The notes under the pieces were generated by a model. That model saw only the letters and a program-made list of their open reading frames with translations. It did no database searches and was not told the origin of the DNA. Shown piece by piece: positions 46,126 through 56,042 of a DNA stretch of 64,000 nucleotides; position 1 is the stretch's first letter, and each line of letters starts with the position of its first letter. The translations under genes were made by a program, and so were the position numbers. The stretch is from Flagellimonas ochracea (lineage in GTDB: Bacteria; Bacteroidota; Bacteroidia; Flavobacteriales; Flavobacteriaceae). The stretch spans positions 868,001 to 932,000 of the forward strand of contig NZ_JAAABI010000001.1 of assembly GCF_009903685.1 (NCBI RefSeq). The letters run 5' to 3'.

Positions 46126-47109
46126 TTATAATTCAAAAGGAAAAACAATACCACTTTTCCCACGAACAGCATCCAACAAATCTGCTAAATCCAAGCTGTT
46201 CTGATGGGTCCAAAGGCTACTTTCCAATCTTTTCTCACGCAAGCATCGATGCACTTCCTCGATTTCATAAAAAAGACCGTTGCCCATTAACGGATATTGG
46301 AAGACCTCTGTTTCCCCATTTTTGATCCTTGAAAACTCATGGGCCTGATGCCATCTGGGATGAATGAAAAGTTCACCTTCCGAGCCAAAAATCCCAGCTC
46401 TAATTTCCGAATTGCAGGTAAATCCGCTGAACAACGATGCTTGAGCCTTGGAATACTCGAAAATCATTGAGGTCTGCAATTCTGTTCCATTGGAATGAAA
46501 AATTGAAACCGCATGGATGTCCTTGGGTTTTCCCAAAAGTAAGTACGCCAAGAAAATAGGGTAAATCCCAACATCCAAAAGGGAGCCGGATGCCAAATTT
46601 GGATTTAGGAGTCTCGATTGCTCATCACGATCTAGGGCATAAAACGAAAAATCAGCATGCAAATAGTTTACATCGCCAATTTCACCATCATCAATCATTT
46701 TTTTAGCAGCCTTGATGGATGGATTGAACCGAGACCAAAGCCCTTCCATCAAAAACACGTTGTTTTTCCGTGCCGCGCTGACCAATTCTTCAACTTCTCC
46801 CCTATTTACTCCCAAAGGTTTTTCACAAAGTACATGTTTACCAGCATTCATGGCCTCTATCGACAGTTCTTTATGAAATCGATGGGGTGTCGCTATATAA
46901 ACGATATCGACTGCTTCAAATGAAAAAAGGGCTTTATAACTTCCAAAGGCCTCTTCAATATTATGTTCTTTGGAAAATCGTTCGGCTTTTTCCAAAGATC
47001 TGGAGGCAACTCCTACTATTTTGGCTTCATCCAATAGTTTAAGATTCTGAACAAATTTGGTGGCTATATTTCCTGGGCCAACAATTCCCCAATTGATTTT
47101 TGCTTCCAT
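46126..47109 (-). CDS. Gfo/Idh/MocA-family oxidoreductase
   Basis: This 327-residue protein has an N-terminal Rossmann fold (NWGIVGPGNIATKFVQNL, residues 6-23), the conserved EKPLG motif near 97 and a C-terminal alpha/beta domain with SGSLLDVGIYPI near 170. The fold catalyses NAD(P)-dependent oxidation/reduction of sugars or cyclitols, often trans-dihydrodiol types. The substrate is unknown. It is divergent from the acyl-CoA carboxylase gene. Confidence 0.88.
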   Translation of the reverse strand: MEAKINWGIVGPGNIATKFVQNLKLLDEAKIVGVASRSLEKAERFSKEHNIEEAFGSYKALFSFEAVDIVYIATPHRFHKELSIEAMNAGKHVLCEKPLGVNRGEVEELVSAARKNNVFLMEGLWSRFNPSIKAAKKMIDDGEIGDVNYLHADFSFYALDRDEQSRLLNPNLASGSLLDVGIYPIFLAYLLLGKPKDIHAVSIFHSNGTELQTSMIFEYSKAQASLFSGFTCNSEIRAGIFGSEGELFIHPRWHQAHEFSRIKNGETEVFQYPLMGNGLFYEIEEVHRCLREKRLESSLWTHQNSLDLADLLDAVRGKSGIVFPFEL

Positions 47110-47176
47110 ACTAAATCAAAAGTAATGATTATAACTCCTTATCTTTAGCCGACAGTAAGCAATTGGGAAATTGGAT

Positions 47177-48805
47177 ATGGATATTAAATTCAACAAGAAC
47201 GAAGATTTCAATAAGTTAAAAAGCTCTGAACTAAAAAAACGCTTGTCGCAAGTGAAACTGGGAGGTGGCAAAAATCGCATCGAAAAACACCATGCCAAGG
47301 GCAAAATGACAGCACGGGAGCGTATTGAATATCTATTGGATGATAGTTCCGAAGCCATAGAAATTGGCGCTTTTGCAGGCGAAGGAATGTATGGGGAGCA
47401 TGGAGGTTGTCCGTCTGGCGGTGTGGTTGTAATGATAGGTCATATAAAGGGCAAACAATGTATGGTAGTTGCCAACGATGCCACCGTAAAAGCCGGTGCC
47501 TGGTTCCCGATAACGGGTAAAAAAAACCTGAGAGCGCAAGAAATCGCTATTGAAAATAGACTGCCGATTATTTATTTGGTGGATAGTGCCGGAGTGTACC
47601 TTCCTATGCAGGATGAGATTTTTCCAGATAAGGAACACTTTGGTCGTATTTTTCGAAACAACGCCATTATGAGTAGCATGGGCATTACCCAAATTGCGGC
47701 GGTGATGGGCAGTTGTGTTGCAGGCGGAGCCTACCTTCCTATAATGAGTGATGAAGCTTTAATCGTTGACAAAACCGGAAGCATTTTTTTGGCAGGGAGC
47801 TATCTGGTAAAAGCAGCCATTGGAGAATCCATTGACAATGAGACCCTGGGAGGAGCTACCACCCATTCTGAGATTAGTGGTGTCACCGACTATAAGGCAA
47901 AGAATGACAAGGATGCTTTGGACAAAATAAGGACCATTGTAGACAAAATAGGAGATTTTGAGAAAGCGGGGTACAATCGGATTGAATCCAGAAAACCTGC
48001 TGAAAATCCTGATGATATCTATGGAATACTTCCTGTTTCGAGAGCGGACCAATATGATATGCTGGAAATCATAAAAAGGTTGGTAGACAATTCGGAGTTT
48101 GAACAATACAAAGAGGGCTACGGTAAAACCATACTAACAGGGTATGCCCGAATTGATGGATGGGCCGTGGGCATTGTTGCCAACCAGCGTAAAGTGGTGA
48201 AGACCAAAAAGGGCGAAATGCAATTTGGTGGTGTCATTTATTCAGATTCTGCGGACAAAGCCACTCGTTTTATTGCCAATTGCAACCAGAAGAAAATTCC
48301 TTTGGTCTTTTTGCAAGATGTCACCGGTTTTATGGTAGGAAGTAAAAGTGAACACGGGGGCATCATAAAGGATGGAGCCAAAATGGTGAATGCCGTAAGC
48401 AATTCTGTAGTTCCAAAGTTCACCGTGGTGATTGGCAACAGCTATGGGGCCGGAAACTATGCCATGTGCGGAAAAGCCTATGACCCAAGATTGATTGTTG
48501 CTTGGCCCAGTGCCGAGCTTGCGGTGATGAGTGGAAATTCGGCAGCCAAAGTTTTGTTGCAAATTGAGAAAGCATCATTGGAGAAGAAAGGACAACCCTT
48601 GGATGATGCTGCGGAAAAAGAACTCTACAACAAAATCAAGGATCGCTATGATCATCAGATTTCACCCTACTATGCCGCAGCTAGATTGTGGACAGATGCC
48701 ATTATCGACCCGCTTGAGACGCGTAGGTGGATTTCCATGGGCATTGAAGCTGCCAATCATGCGCCCATCGAGAAAAAGTTCAATATGGGTGTATTGCAGG
48801 TATAA
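47177..48805 (+). CDS. Acyl-CoA carboxylase, beta (carboxyltransferase) subunit
   Basis: I start at ATG 47177 rather than the TTG 6 nt upstream, giving 542 residues. The crotonase-fold carboxyltransferase domains show GKMTARERIEYLLDDSS near 40-55, GGCPSGGVVVMIG, NRLPIIYLVDSAGVYLPMQD, and the C-terminal VVIGNSYGAGNYAMCGKAYD region. The family carboxylates propionyl-, methylcrotonyl- or geranyl-CoA with a biotinylated alpha subunit. No biotin carboxylase gene is nearby, so the substrate and partner are unknown; methylcrotonyl-CoA carboxylase beta is the closest in pattern. Confidence 0.85.
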   Translation: MDIKFNKNEDFNKLKSSELKKRLSQVKLGGGKNRIEKHHAKGKMTARERIEYLLDDSSEAIEIGAFAGEGMYGEHGGCPSGGVVVMIGHIKGKQCMVVANDATVKAGAWFPITGKKNLRAQEIAIENRLPIIYLVDSAGVYLPMQDEIFPDKEHFGRIFRNNAIMSSMGITQIAAVMGSCVAGGAYLPIMSDEALIVDKTGSIFLAGSYLVKAAIGESIDNETLGGATTHSEISGVTDYKAKNDKDALDKIRTIVDKIGDFEKAGYNRIESRKPAENPDDIYGILPVSRADQYDMLEIIKRLVDNSEFEQYKEGYGKTILTGYARIDGWAVGIVANQRKVVKTKKGEMQFGGVIYSDSADKATRFIANCNQKKIPLVFLQDVTGFMVGSKSEHGGIIKDGAKMVNAVSNSVVPKFTVVIGNSYGAGNYAMCGKAYDPRLIVAWPSAELAVMSGNSAAKVLLQIEKASLEKKGQPLDDAAEKELYNKIKDRYDHQISPYYAAARLWTDAIIDPLETRRWISMGIEAANHAPIEKKFNMGVLQV

Positions 48806-48813
48806 CACAAACC

Positions 48814-49962
48814 TCACCGACCATCCATTTCTAGAATAACGTTCATGGTAGGTTCTTTTACCACTCTACGTTGTTTTGACTTATAGCCTGCATTGGAGAA
48901 CAACAGTATATCCTTTTCCTTTGCGTGAATTATATACCTACCATTGTTATCGGTTTCAACCTGTTCTTTAGTCCTCATGTTTATCACCTGCACTCCAGCA
49001 AGCATTCTTCTGTTACTGATTACGAAGCCATATACTTTGTTTTGCTTATTTTTCTTTTTTGCCTCACGCTGCTCTATGCACTCTGCTTTGTCTTTTGCAA
49101 CCAAGACCGACGTGTCCAAGTGGTAACCCATCCCCGATTCTGATATTTTTTCCCACTTGCCCTGACTTGCGTATCTTCTAAACGAACCTGATTCGCTGAT
49201 TGCTGCTGGTATTACCAACTCGACTGCATTATTGCCGAACACTTGGACCAATTCGAGGGAAACTATAAAATCGTCCTTCACAAAAATGGAATACGGTTTT
49301 AAATTGACGGTACAATAGGTGTCCGCTTTTTTGATTTTATGCAAAATGTTCTTTCCGGAAGTGTTTAAATTGGTCTTGGGCGTTCCCCATTTTCCATCGC
49401 TATCATAGATGTTTACACGAACAAGTAGACTGTCCATATTGTTCTGCAAAACCTCAAATCCCAAAGAATTTAATTTTCTGAGCCCTTTCTTCACTGGTAT
49501 TAGCGTTGCCAATTCTCCGCCAAGAGCGGTATCTTCCTTCCAATATCCAAAATTATTACTTCCGTAATTTTTGTGTCCAACCAATTCGTCCACAAACTTG
49601 GAATCAGTATCAGCATTGGTAACCACAACTTCCTGTAATTGTACTGCGGAAGGCATTAATTTTATCTCTCGGTGTTCATTATACCCAAATTCAATGTCAG
49701 ATACATGTATTTTGAATGGCTTGTAGCCCAATGAAGAGAATATTACGTCTTCGTCCAGCTGAAGGATTCCTTGGTTAAATTCCAAGTGAAAAGCACCTTT
49801 CTCATCACTGACTGTTCCTATTCCGATGTTTATTATTCCAATGTTAACATAGGGAATGGGACCACCTGTTTTGGCATCTACGACTTTGCCCTTAAAATCT
49901 TTTTGAGCGACCAAAGGCATGGCCAAAATGAAAGCAAGAAGTATAGGAAACCGTTGGGTCAT
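48814..49962 (-). CDS. Carboxypeptidase-regulatory-like domain protein
   Basis: This 382-residue protein has a signal peptide (ends LVAQ near 19) and an N-terminal CarboxypepD_reg-like domain (about 21-105) with KGKVVDAKTGGPIPYVNIGI. A second such domain is at the C-terminus (about 307-382: YGFVISNRRMLAGVQVINMR). Between them lies a region with a VVVTNADT linker and a beta-rich segment seen in flavobacterial surface proteins. Its start overlaps the end of the next gene by 4 nt (ATGA), so it is translationally coupled to the plug-domain protein upstream in the operon. Confidence 0.75.
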   Translation of the reverse strand: MTQRFPILLAFILAMPLVAQKDFKGKVVDAKTGGPIPYVNIGIINIGIGTVSDEKGAFHLEFNQGILQLDEDVIFSSLGYKPFKIHVSDIEFGYNEHREIKLMPSAVQLQEVVVTNADTDSKFVDELVGHKNYGSNNFGYWKEDTALGGELATLIPVKKGLRKLNSLGFEVLQNNMDSLLVRVNIYDSDGKWGTPKTNLNTSGKNILHKIKKADTYCTVNLKPYSIFVKDDFIVSLELVQVFGNNAVELVIPAAISESGSFRRYASQGKWEKISESGMGYHLDTSVLVAKDKAECIEQREAKKKNKQNKVYGFVISNRRMLAGVQVINMRTKEQVETDNNGRYIIHAKEKDILLFSNAGYKSKQRRVVKEPTMNVILEMDGR

Positions 49963-51761
49963 AAATTGTTCGCCAGGGTCGAAACACCCTTGTTGATATT
50001 AAAAAGCTCGCGATTCACATTCTTAACATCCAATTTAAACACCTTAGTCTCTTTCTGTTGCAACTTGGAACCATAATTGTGATAAATAGTTGCCTTCAGG
50101 TAAGTTGGGGTCAAACTTTTGTTGCCCAGATAGTTTACATTGATTTTCCAATTTCCTGGTAGCGACTCATCAATTAGAAATTCAGCGCATGAGTACCCCA
50201 TTTCTTTTTCCTGTATGATTGTTGCCCTGTTTTCTTCCAAGGTATGCTCCCAAGTATAGAATTGCTTTTTGGGACTTACAAATTGCAAATCAAATTCTGC
50301 TTCACCATCATTCCATTCAAAGACCAGGCGAGTACCCTCAAAATCTTCATTGTCCACCCTGATTTTGCCAATTTCATCCTCGTTCAGCATTTCAGCCTTT
50401 TTCAAGGCCAAGAGATTGTTGAATTCCCTATTTATAATTTTTGAAAAGCCTGCTGAATCTGTTTCCATCATCCCCTTTTTCAACAAATAGAAATATCGGG
50501 AGTACAACACGGCCGCTCTTCTATCCTTGTTTAAATTTCGGTTACTATTGGAAAGATCCAAATAAGATTGGGCATATTGCGGTCTCAGGATAAAGGCTTG
50601 TTTATATGCTTCGTAGGCTTTCTCATACCGACCTTGAGCCTCATACATATAGGCCAATGCTTTTAGGTTTACTGCATTATTTTTAAAGAGGCCATATTTC
50701 CTTTTGATGATGTCGTCTGCATAATCTTGTTCATTTCTTGATTCATGAAAATGTCGATATGCATCCAAGACAAAGTGCGGAGAGGTGGCATATTTCACCA
50801 CATTGGTTTCATAAACGTTTTTGGCTTCACTTAAGGATGTAGCGGACTGCAGCCGTTTCAAATATGTTGGTGCCCCTTGATTCAACTCGTTTTGAGTCAA
50901 GGCAGTGCCATCATAGACGTTATTGCGCAGTCTGCCCGTTTCATCATAGGTATCATTTTCATCATACCAGTTTCCACTGGCTGTTTTGGTGTTGATCACA
51001 ATTACTCCGCCTTTGCCCAAAGTTCCATAACGTACAGTGCCCGTCAGCGATGGTATCAAGGCAATACGTTCAATGTTTTGCACATCCAAGAAATAAGGGA
51101 AATCGGTAAATATTTGACCATCGATATCATAAACTACGGGTACGTTTCCTCTTAAAAAAACAGAATTTATATTGTTGGAACCTGTAAAAGGTGTGCCTTG
51201 CGGTCCCCTTCCCCTACCTCTAGTAAAAGGCCTGGCAAAACCAAAATTCAAATTCGGAAACCGGCCTCGTAGCACGTTGACCAAATTGTACTCACCAGGA
51301 AGAAAATCCTCGTGGTCCAAAATTCGAATTGCATAACCTGCTCTAGATTTGTCCAAAGTTCCAAAAGCTGTGCGAATCTTTTTCTTTTGCTTTCGGAGTT
51401 TAACTTGGTTCATAGCAGATTCCGCTTTTGTATCAGCTTCGGTGACCGTCACATTTTGTAACTGCTTTACTTTAGGAGAAAGGTCAACATTCAAAACCCT
51501 GGTGACATCTTCAACCTTTATTTTCAGGGTTTCCATGCCTCGAGCTGTATAGGCAATGATATCGCCTGTTTCGACAGGAATCGCATAGCTACCGTCCTTT
51601 TTGGCTTTTGTCTTTACATCTTTGTCAACAACCTCAACTTCTGCATCGGACAGCGGTTGTTCATCATCGGAGATAGTTCCCAGGACAACACGATTGCCAT
51701 TTTGGGAATAGGCATGTACAATACATACAAGAGCAACAAGGAGAGTCAATGATTTTTTCAT
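49959..51761 (-). CDS. Plug-domain protein without beta-barrel (paralogue C)
   Basis: This 600-residue secreted protein has a signal peptide (ends HAYSQ), then a CarboxypepD_reg-like domain (about 22-95). A TonB-receptor-like plug region (about 135-262) carries LVNVLRGRFPNLNFGF, PVVYDIDGQIFTDFPYFLDV and GTLGKGGVIVINTKT, followed by TPR-like helices (about 355-430). The C-terminal beta domain (about 475-600) begins TRLVFEWNDGEAEFDLQF. No outer-membrane barrel (normally another 600 or more residues) is present. Function is unknown. It shares its architecture with 51948 and 54114, so they are tandem paralogues. Confidence 0.75.
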   Translation of the reverse strand: MKKSLTLLVALVCIVHAYSQNGNRVVLGTISDDEQPLSDAEVEVVDKDVKTKAKKDGSYAIPVETGDIIAYTARGMETLKIKVEDVTRVLNVDLSPKVKQLQNVTVTEADTKAESAMNQVKLRKQKKKIRTAFGTLDKSRAGYAIRILDHEDFLPGEYNLVNVLRGRFPNLNFGFARPFTRGRGRGPQGTPFTGSNNINSVFLRGNVPVVYDIDGQIFTDFPYFLDVQNIERIALIPSLTGTVRYGTLGKGGVIVINTKTASGNWYDENDTYDETGRLRNNVYDGTALTQNELNQGAPTYLKRLQSATSLSEAKNVYETNVVKYATSPHFVLDAYRHFHESRNEQDYADDIIKRKYGLFKNNAVNLKALAYMYEAQGRYEKAYEAYKQAFILRPQYAQSYLDLSNSNRNLNKDRRAAVLYSRYFYLLKKGMMETDSAGFSKIINREFNNLLALKKAEMLNEDEIGKIRVDNEDFEGTRLVFEWNDGEAEFDLQFVSPKKQFYTWEHTLEENRATIIQEKEMGYSCAEFLIDESLPGNWKINVNYLGNKSLTPTYLKATIYHNYGSKLQQKETKVFKLDVKNVNRELFNINKGVSTLANNL

Positions 51762-51947
51762 AGCGGAAAAGTTTTAATGGCCAACAACGTATTGAAAGCG
51801 AAATACTTATAGTTATGAAGTTATGGAAACATTGAGAGAATATCAATTTTACTTTCCTAAATTTTCCTTAATTCGTTGGTCATGAAAAGATGCAACTACC
51901 GTCTATAATGATCAATCTATAAGAATATTGCCGGGGTTTTGGCTTCA

Positions 51948-54110
51948 TCAGTTCACGCTGAACTTGGCCAGTTCATAAACTTCCTCGACCTCATGAAGAC
52001 GAACCAAAAATTCCTCTTCACTTTGATTAGATCTGCCAAAATTGTATTGAACCCGACATTTAAGAAATGTTGGGGTTTTCTTAGCAGATGAACGATTGCC
52101 CAAATACGTCACATTCAACAACCAATCCCCCTTAGTTTCGGCACCCACAATTTCAAACTGTTCGTTGGAGAAACCATGACGGAGTTCATCTAAAATTCGG
52201 TTCCTGTCGCTTACTTCGGTATGCCCCCAATTGAAAAAACGCTTTTGGGGGTTTACAAACTGGACCACAAACTCAGCATCAGGGTTGTTCCAATCCAAAA
52301 CCACTCGGGCGTTATAGGTGAGGTTGTTATGATAATTAGAATCTACTTCGGAAAAATCTAATTGATTGCGCTTTAAGTTTATCAGATTCCTTATTTCGGT
52401 TCCAATTACTTTTTCAGCTTTATTGAAGTTTACTTTTGGATTGATTTTCCCAGTAATCATGCCATTGAGCATATTTAAGGCCTCTTGATAATTGCCGCTA
52501 TTTCTTTCAGCCAGTGCCATATCCAAATACGATTGTATCTTGTTGGGAAACAAATCCAACTTTTTATGGGCCGCCAATAAGGCCAGTTCGTAATTCTCTT
52601 TTTCCGAGCACTTTAAAAACATTCCCCGAAGTGCTTCGTAACTAGGATCCTTCTTTTCTAAAATATTGGATAAAATCCTCTTTGCAATTTCTGGGCTCGA
52701 GTCGTAAAAAAATTCGAATACATCCAATAGATATTCCGGTACATCCTTATAAGATTCTCTTTGTTTGAGATAAATGTCATACGCTTCTTTAAGAGTTTTG
52801 CCGTTCTTGAGTTCCTTTAAGTAAGGCGTCACCAAGGTTTTGTTGTTCACCTTTATCTTTTCATCGTAAACATTGTTCTTCAGTCGGGCCAAGTCAGGTT
52901 TATCTGCGGTACCTCCCGCTACCTGTGAAGTCTTTGTGGTAATCAAAAGTACACCATTGGCACCCATGCTGCCAAAACGGTTGGTGGCTGAAAGTCCTTT
53001 AAGCACTGTTACTTCAGCTATGTTCTGTGGATCTATAAAGTCGGTGCTCGCAATTTTTCCAGTAAATGAGTTTGAACGCTCAATTGGGACACCATCAATT
53101 ACGATGAGGCCATAATTGTTTCCCAAAATCGAGTTACTGGGGCGCATTGTCACTTGACTTAAATCATCATTCTGCCCCAATTGTACCCCAGAAAATTTTC
53201 CTTGAATCGCCCTATTCCCGGATGTAGATACAGCGCTGATATCATCCTCCGTTATGGATTGTACTGCATATCCAATTTTATCGGGATTTTCCTTTCCAAA
53301 TCCCGTAGTGACTTCATAATTCTCTGGCACTTCAATCTTTTCCCCTTCAAGAATTACCTCTTCCAATTGAACCCGCCCATCGGACAATGAGAAGTTAAGA
53401 TTGCGGTTTTCATCCAAAGGAAACTCAGATACTTTGCCTTTATTGGAAATGACCAGCGTGTCTCCAACAACTCCATTAATGCTAAAGCTTCCCCCTTCAT
53501 CCGTATAAGCTTTTTCATCAACATTCCCCTTAATATATACCAAAGCATTTTGTACCCCGGTGGTTCCCTCATAAACAACACCTGAGTAGGATTTACCTCT
53601 GGTATTTTGATTGTCCAGATCACTTCTTTCTGGTAGATTCACCAAATTTCCATTGTTCACAATCGCCAATAAGTTTAAACTGGCCCTATCAAATTCCTTT
53701 TTGCCGTTAATGATAAACAATTCGCCTTTAAACTGGGGAGACCCAGTACCTGCATTTTGATATCCATCCGTAAACAAAAGCACTTCACCTTCCCCTGCAT
53801 AGTTTCCCAAATTTTGAAAGGATGTAGCACCGTCATAGGATAGGCCGCTCAATTTTTGTTTGAGTGCCTCCCAATTACCGTTGGATATTGTAAAACTATC
53901 TTTTGAGAGGACTTTATCACTAAATGTAAGCAATGTGACCTCGGCCTGTTTGGCAGTTTGGAAATAGGCATCCAAAAAGTAAAACTCCCTAAAGGTGTCC
54001 CGGTCCTGCATTGATAAGGAAACATCCCAGCAAATAGTAACTTTCTTACTCTGCTGTGAAAATGCCATGCTGGAAAGAAGCAATAGGAGTATTAAACTGT
54101 GTCTTTTCAT
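51948..54110 (-). CDS. vWA domain fused to plug-domain protein (paralogue B)
   Basis: This 720-residue protein has a signal peptide (ends FSQQ near 20) and a von Willebrand A domain (about 22-165) with MIDAS motif D29-V-S31-L-S33, a threonine in GATSFQNL and aspartate in FTDGYQN. A CarboxypepD_reg-like domain (about 190-245) and a plug domain (about 250-400: AVQSITEDDISAVSTSGNRA, GLIVIDGVPIERSNSF, GANGVLLITTKTS) follow. TPR-like helices and a C-terminal beta domain (RVVLDWNNPDAEFVVQFVNP) complete it. It has no barrel. The vWA domain implies adhesion or metal-dependent protein contacts; function is unknown. It starts 4 nt after paralogue A ends. Confidence 0.75.
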   Translation of the reverse strand: MKRHSLILLLLLSSMAFSQQSKKVTICWDVSLSMQDRDTFREFYFLDAYFQTAKQAEVTLLTFSDKVLSKDSFTISNGNWEALKQKLSGLSYDGATSFQNLGNYAGEGEVLLFTDGYQNAGTGSPQFKGELFIINGKKEFDRASLNLLAIVNNGNLVNLPERSDLDNQNTRGKSYSGVVYEGTTGVQNALVYIKGNVDEKAYTDEGGSFSINGVVGDTLVISNKGKVSEFPLDENRNLNFSLSDGRVQLEEVILEGEKIEVPENYEVTTGFGKENPDKIGYAVQSITEDDISAVSTSGNRAIQGKFSGVQLGQNDDLSQVTMRPSNSILGNNYGLIVIDGVPIERSNSFTGKIASTDFIDPQNIAEVTVLKGLSATNRFGSMGANGVLLITTKTSQVAGGTADKPDLARLKNNVYDEKIKVNNKTLVTPYLKELKNGKTLKEAYDIYLKQRESYKDVPEYLLDVFEFFYDSSPEIAKRILSNILEKKDPSYEALRGMFLKCSEKENYELALLAAHKKLDLFPNKIQSYLDMALAERNSGNYQEALNMLNGMITGKINPKVNFNKAEKVIGTEIRNLINLKRNQLDFSEVDSNYHNNLTYNARVVLDWNNPDAEFVVQFVNPQKRFFNWGHTEVSDRNRILDELRHGFSNEQFEIVGAETKGDWLLNVTYLGNRSSAKKTPTFLKCRVQYNFGRSNQSEEEFLVRLHEVEEVYELAKFSVN

Positions 54111-54113
54111 TTT

Positions 54114-55901
54114 CTAATTGATGGCCAAAAAGTCAGTACTGTTTATTGACAACAACCGTAGGTTTTTATTCTTCTCACCCAATCGGAAGACTTTTATGGT
54201 TCTTTTTTGGTTTTTGGTATTGAAGTTATGGTATGCGGTTACTTTCAGATAGGTTGGGGTCAGACTCTTGTTTCCCATGTATTTTACATTAACGCCCCAA
54301 GTGCCCCCCTGTGGTTCATAAATAAGGTATTCTTCACTTGAAAAACCATGCTTTTTTTCTTCTTTGATTCGTTCAGGATTATCCTGCAGGGTATGTTTCC
54401 AAGTGAAATATTGGTTGTCAGGATTAACAAACTGTAATTCAAACTCCGCTTCACCATTATTCCATTCAAAAACCAATCTTGTTCCGTCAAAGTCGTCTTG
54501 GTTCAATTTCAATGTGGTGCTATTATTTCCAATAATTGCTCCGTTAAGCGCAAGCAAATTATCAAAATCCCTTCTAAGAATTGGTGTGAATGTTTTAGAT
54601 GCTTCAAAAAAAGATTCATTGATCAAATGATTGTATCGAGCAAACAAATTGGCGGAGTTTTCCAAAAGACCTGCGTATTGGTAACTTTTGGCAAGGTCCA
54701 AATAGGACTGAACGTAGTGGGGTCGTAGGACAAACACATCCTTGAAAATCTCAATGGCATCCTTGTGGTCACCAGTTTCTTCCAATTTGTAAGCAAGCGC
54801 CTTTAATACCGTAGGATCCTGCGAAAATCTATTAGTGATCTCATCAGCCATGCTCATATCCTTCATATCACTATTAAAATAGCTAAAGGCATCCAAATAG
54901 AAATACGGCGAGCTGGCGTAACGTTTTTGAAGTTCTTGATATGTGGACCGCGCTTGGTCCCTTTCTTTGGATTGATTAAGTATTGACAAATACTCGGGCG
55001 GTCTGGAGGTAGAAGCCACATCCTCATCGTCGACAAAGTTATTTCTGAGCTTGGCTTGATCAAAAGGTTTTTTGGTGCCTGGTTCCTTTTTGGCCGTATT
55101 CCCAACCTTGGTATTTATTACAATGACACCTCCTGCACCTACGGAGCCATATTTTGCAACCCCTGCCAAAGACTCTATCACGGCAATTCTTTCAATATTA
55201 TTGATATTGATGAATGTGGGTGCATCTGTGTAAATAATACCATCCACATCATAAGCAGCAGGTACCACATTGATAGACCGCAGCGCCCTTGGCAGGTATA
55301 CCACTGGGACTGTTAAGTCGGTAGGTCTTCCCAACACTTTAGCTCTTGCTCCTCCACCAGGTCGTAAGGCATTGGGCCTAAACACCTGCATGCCCGGTAT
55401 TCGAGATTGGAGCCCGTCCACAAAATCTTGTCCGGCCTGACTCAAATCCTCCCCATCTACGGTGACCATTCGATATCCGATACGCTTCTTGTCCAAAATG
55501 CCAAAAGCAGTCTTGAATAAATCCTTGTTGTTATTGTACTCTTCTAAAAGCTCTTTTTGAGATCTTTTCTTTCTCTTGGTAACCGTTACCCCATCCAAGA
55601 CCTCAATCTTGTCATACATCTCAATATTCAAGAATCGTGTTACATCTTCAACAACAATTTCAATAGATTGCTTACCGACATAGCTATACACCAGGGTTTG
55701 CCCTTCATCCACACGAATCTCGTATCGACCCTTTTCATCCGTAAGCACTCCTGTTTCATCCTCCTTCACCGTGATGTTGACATTTTGTAACGGCATATAA
55801 CCATCAGTTATGATGCCTTCCACTTTCTTTAATTGGGCTTGCGAAAAAACAAATTGGGTTATGGGAAAGACCAACAGCGCGAGCAAAAATTTATATTTCA
55901 T
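54114..55901 (-). CDS. Plug-domain protein without beta-barrel (paralogue A)
   Basis: I start at ATG 55901 (595 residues), placing a signal peptide first (ends VFSQAQ). The domains are CarboxypepD_reg-like (about 24-100), a plug region with SRIPGMQVFRPNALRPGGGA and ERIAVIESLAGVAKYGSVGA, TPR-like helices (about 350-425) and a C-terminal domain starting TRLVFEWNNGEAEFELQFVN. The order is the same as in paralogues B and C. The inserted GGGARAKVLGRPTDL stretch is unique to this copy. It is the first gene of the minus-strand cluster; function is unknown. Confidence 0.75.
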   Translation of the reverse strand: MKYKFLLALLVFPITQFVFSQAQLKKVEGIITDGYMPLQNVNITVKEDETGVLTDEKGRYEIRVDEGQTLVYSYVGKQSIEIVVEDVTRFLNIEMYDKIEVLDGVTVTKRKKRSQKELLEEYNNNKDLFKTAFGILDKKRIGYRMVTVDGEDLSQAGQDFVDGLQSRIPGMQVFRPNALRPGGGARAKVLGRPTDLTVPVVYLPRALRSINVVPAAYDVDGIIYTDAPTFININNIERIAVIESLAGVAKYGSVGAGGVIVINTKVGNTAKKEPGTKKPFDQAKLRNNFVDDEDVASTSRPPEYLSILNQSKERDQARSTYQELQKRYASSPYFYLDAFSYFNSDMKDMSMADEITNRFSQDPTVLKALAYKLEETGDHKDAIEIFKDVFVLRPHYVQSYLDLAKSYQYAGLLENSANLFARYNHLINESFFEASKTFTPILRRDFDNLLALNGAIIGNNSTTLKLNQDDFDGTRLVFEWNNGEAEFELQFVNPDNQYFTWKHTLQDNPERIKEEKKHGFSSEEYLIYEPQGGTWGVNVKYMGNKSLTPTYLKVTAYHNFNTKNQKRTIKVFRLGEKNKNLRLLSINSTDFLAIN

Positions 55902-56042
55902 AGCAATGCTATTTTTAAAGAACATTCAACAAAATTTATAACCGATTAATCCAATCTTAAACTAAGGCTTTTCTGTGCGATTTTTAACACATTTATGATT
56001 TTTTTAGGATTTATCACACTCCCAATTTGTTCTGCTAAGTAT

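Noticed and set aside
49959-55901. SusC-type TonB-dependent receptors
   Set aside because: The plug is present but the barrel is not, and no SusD gene is near.
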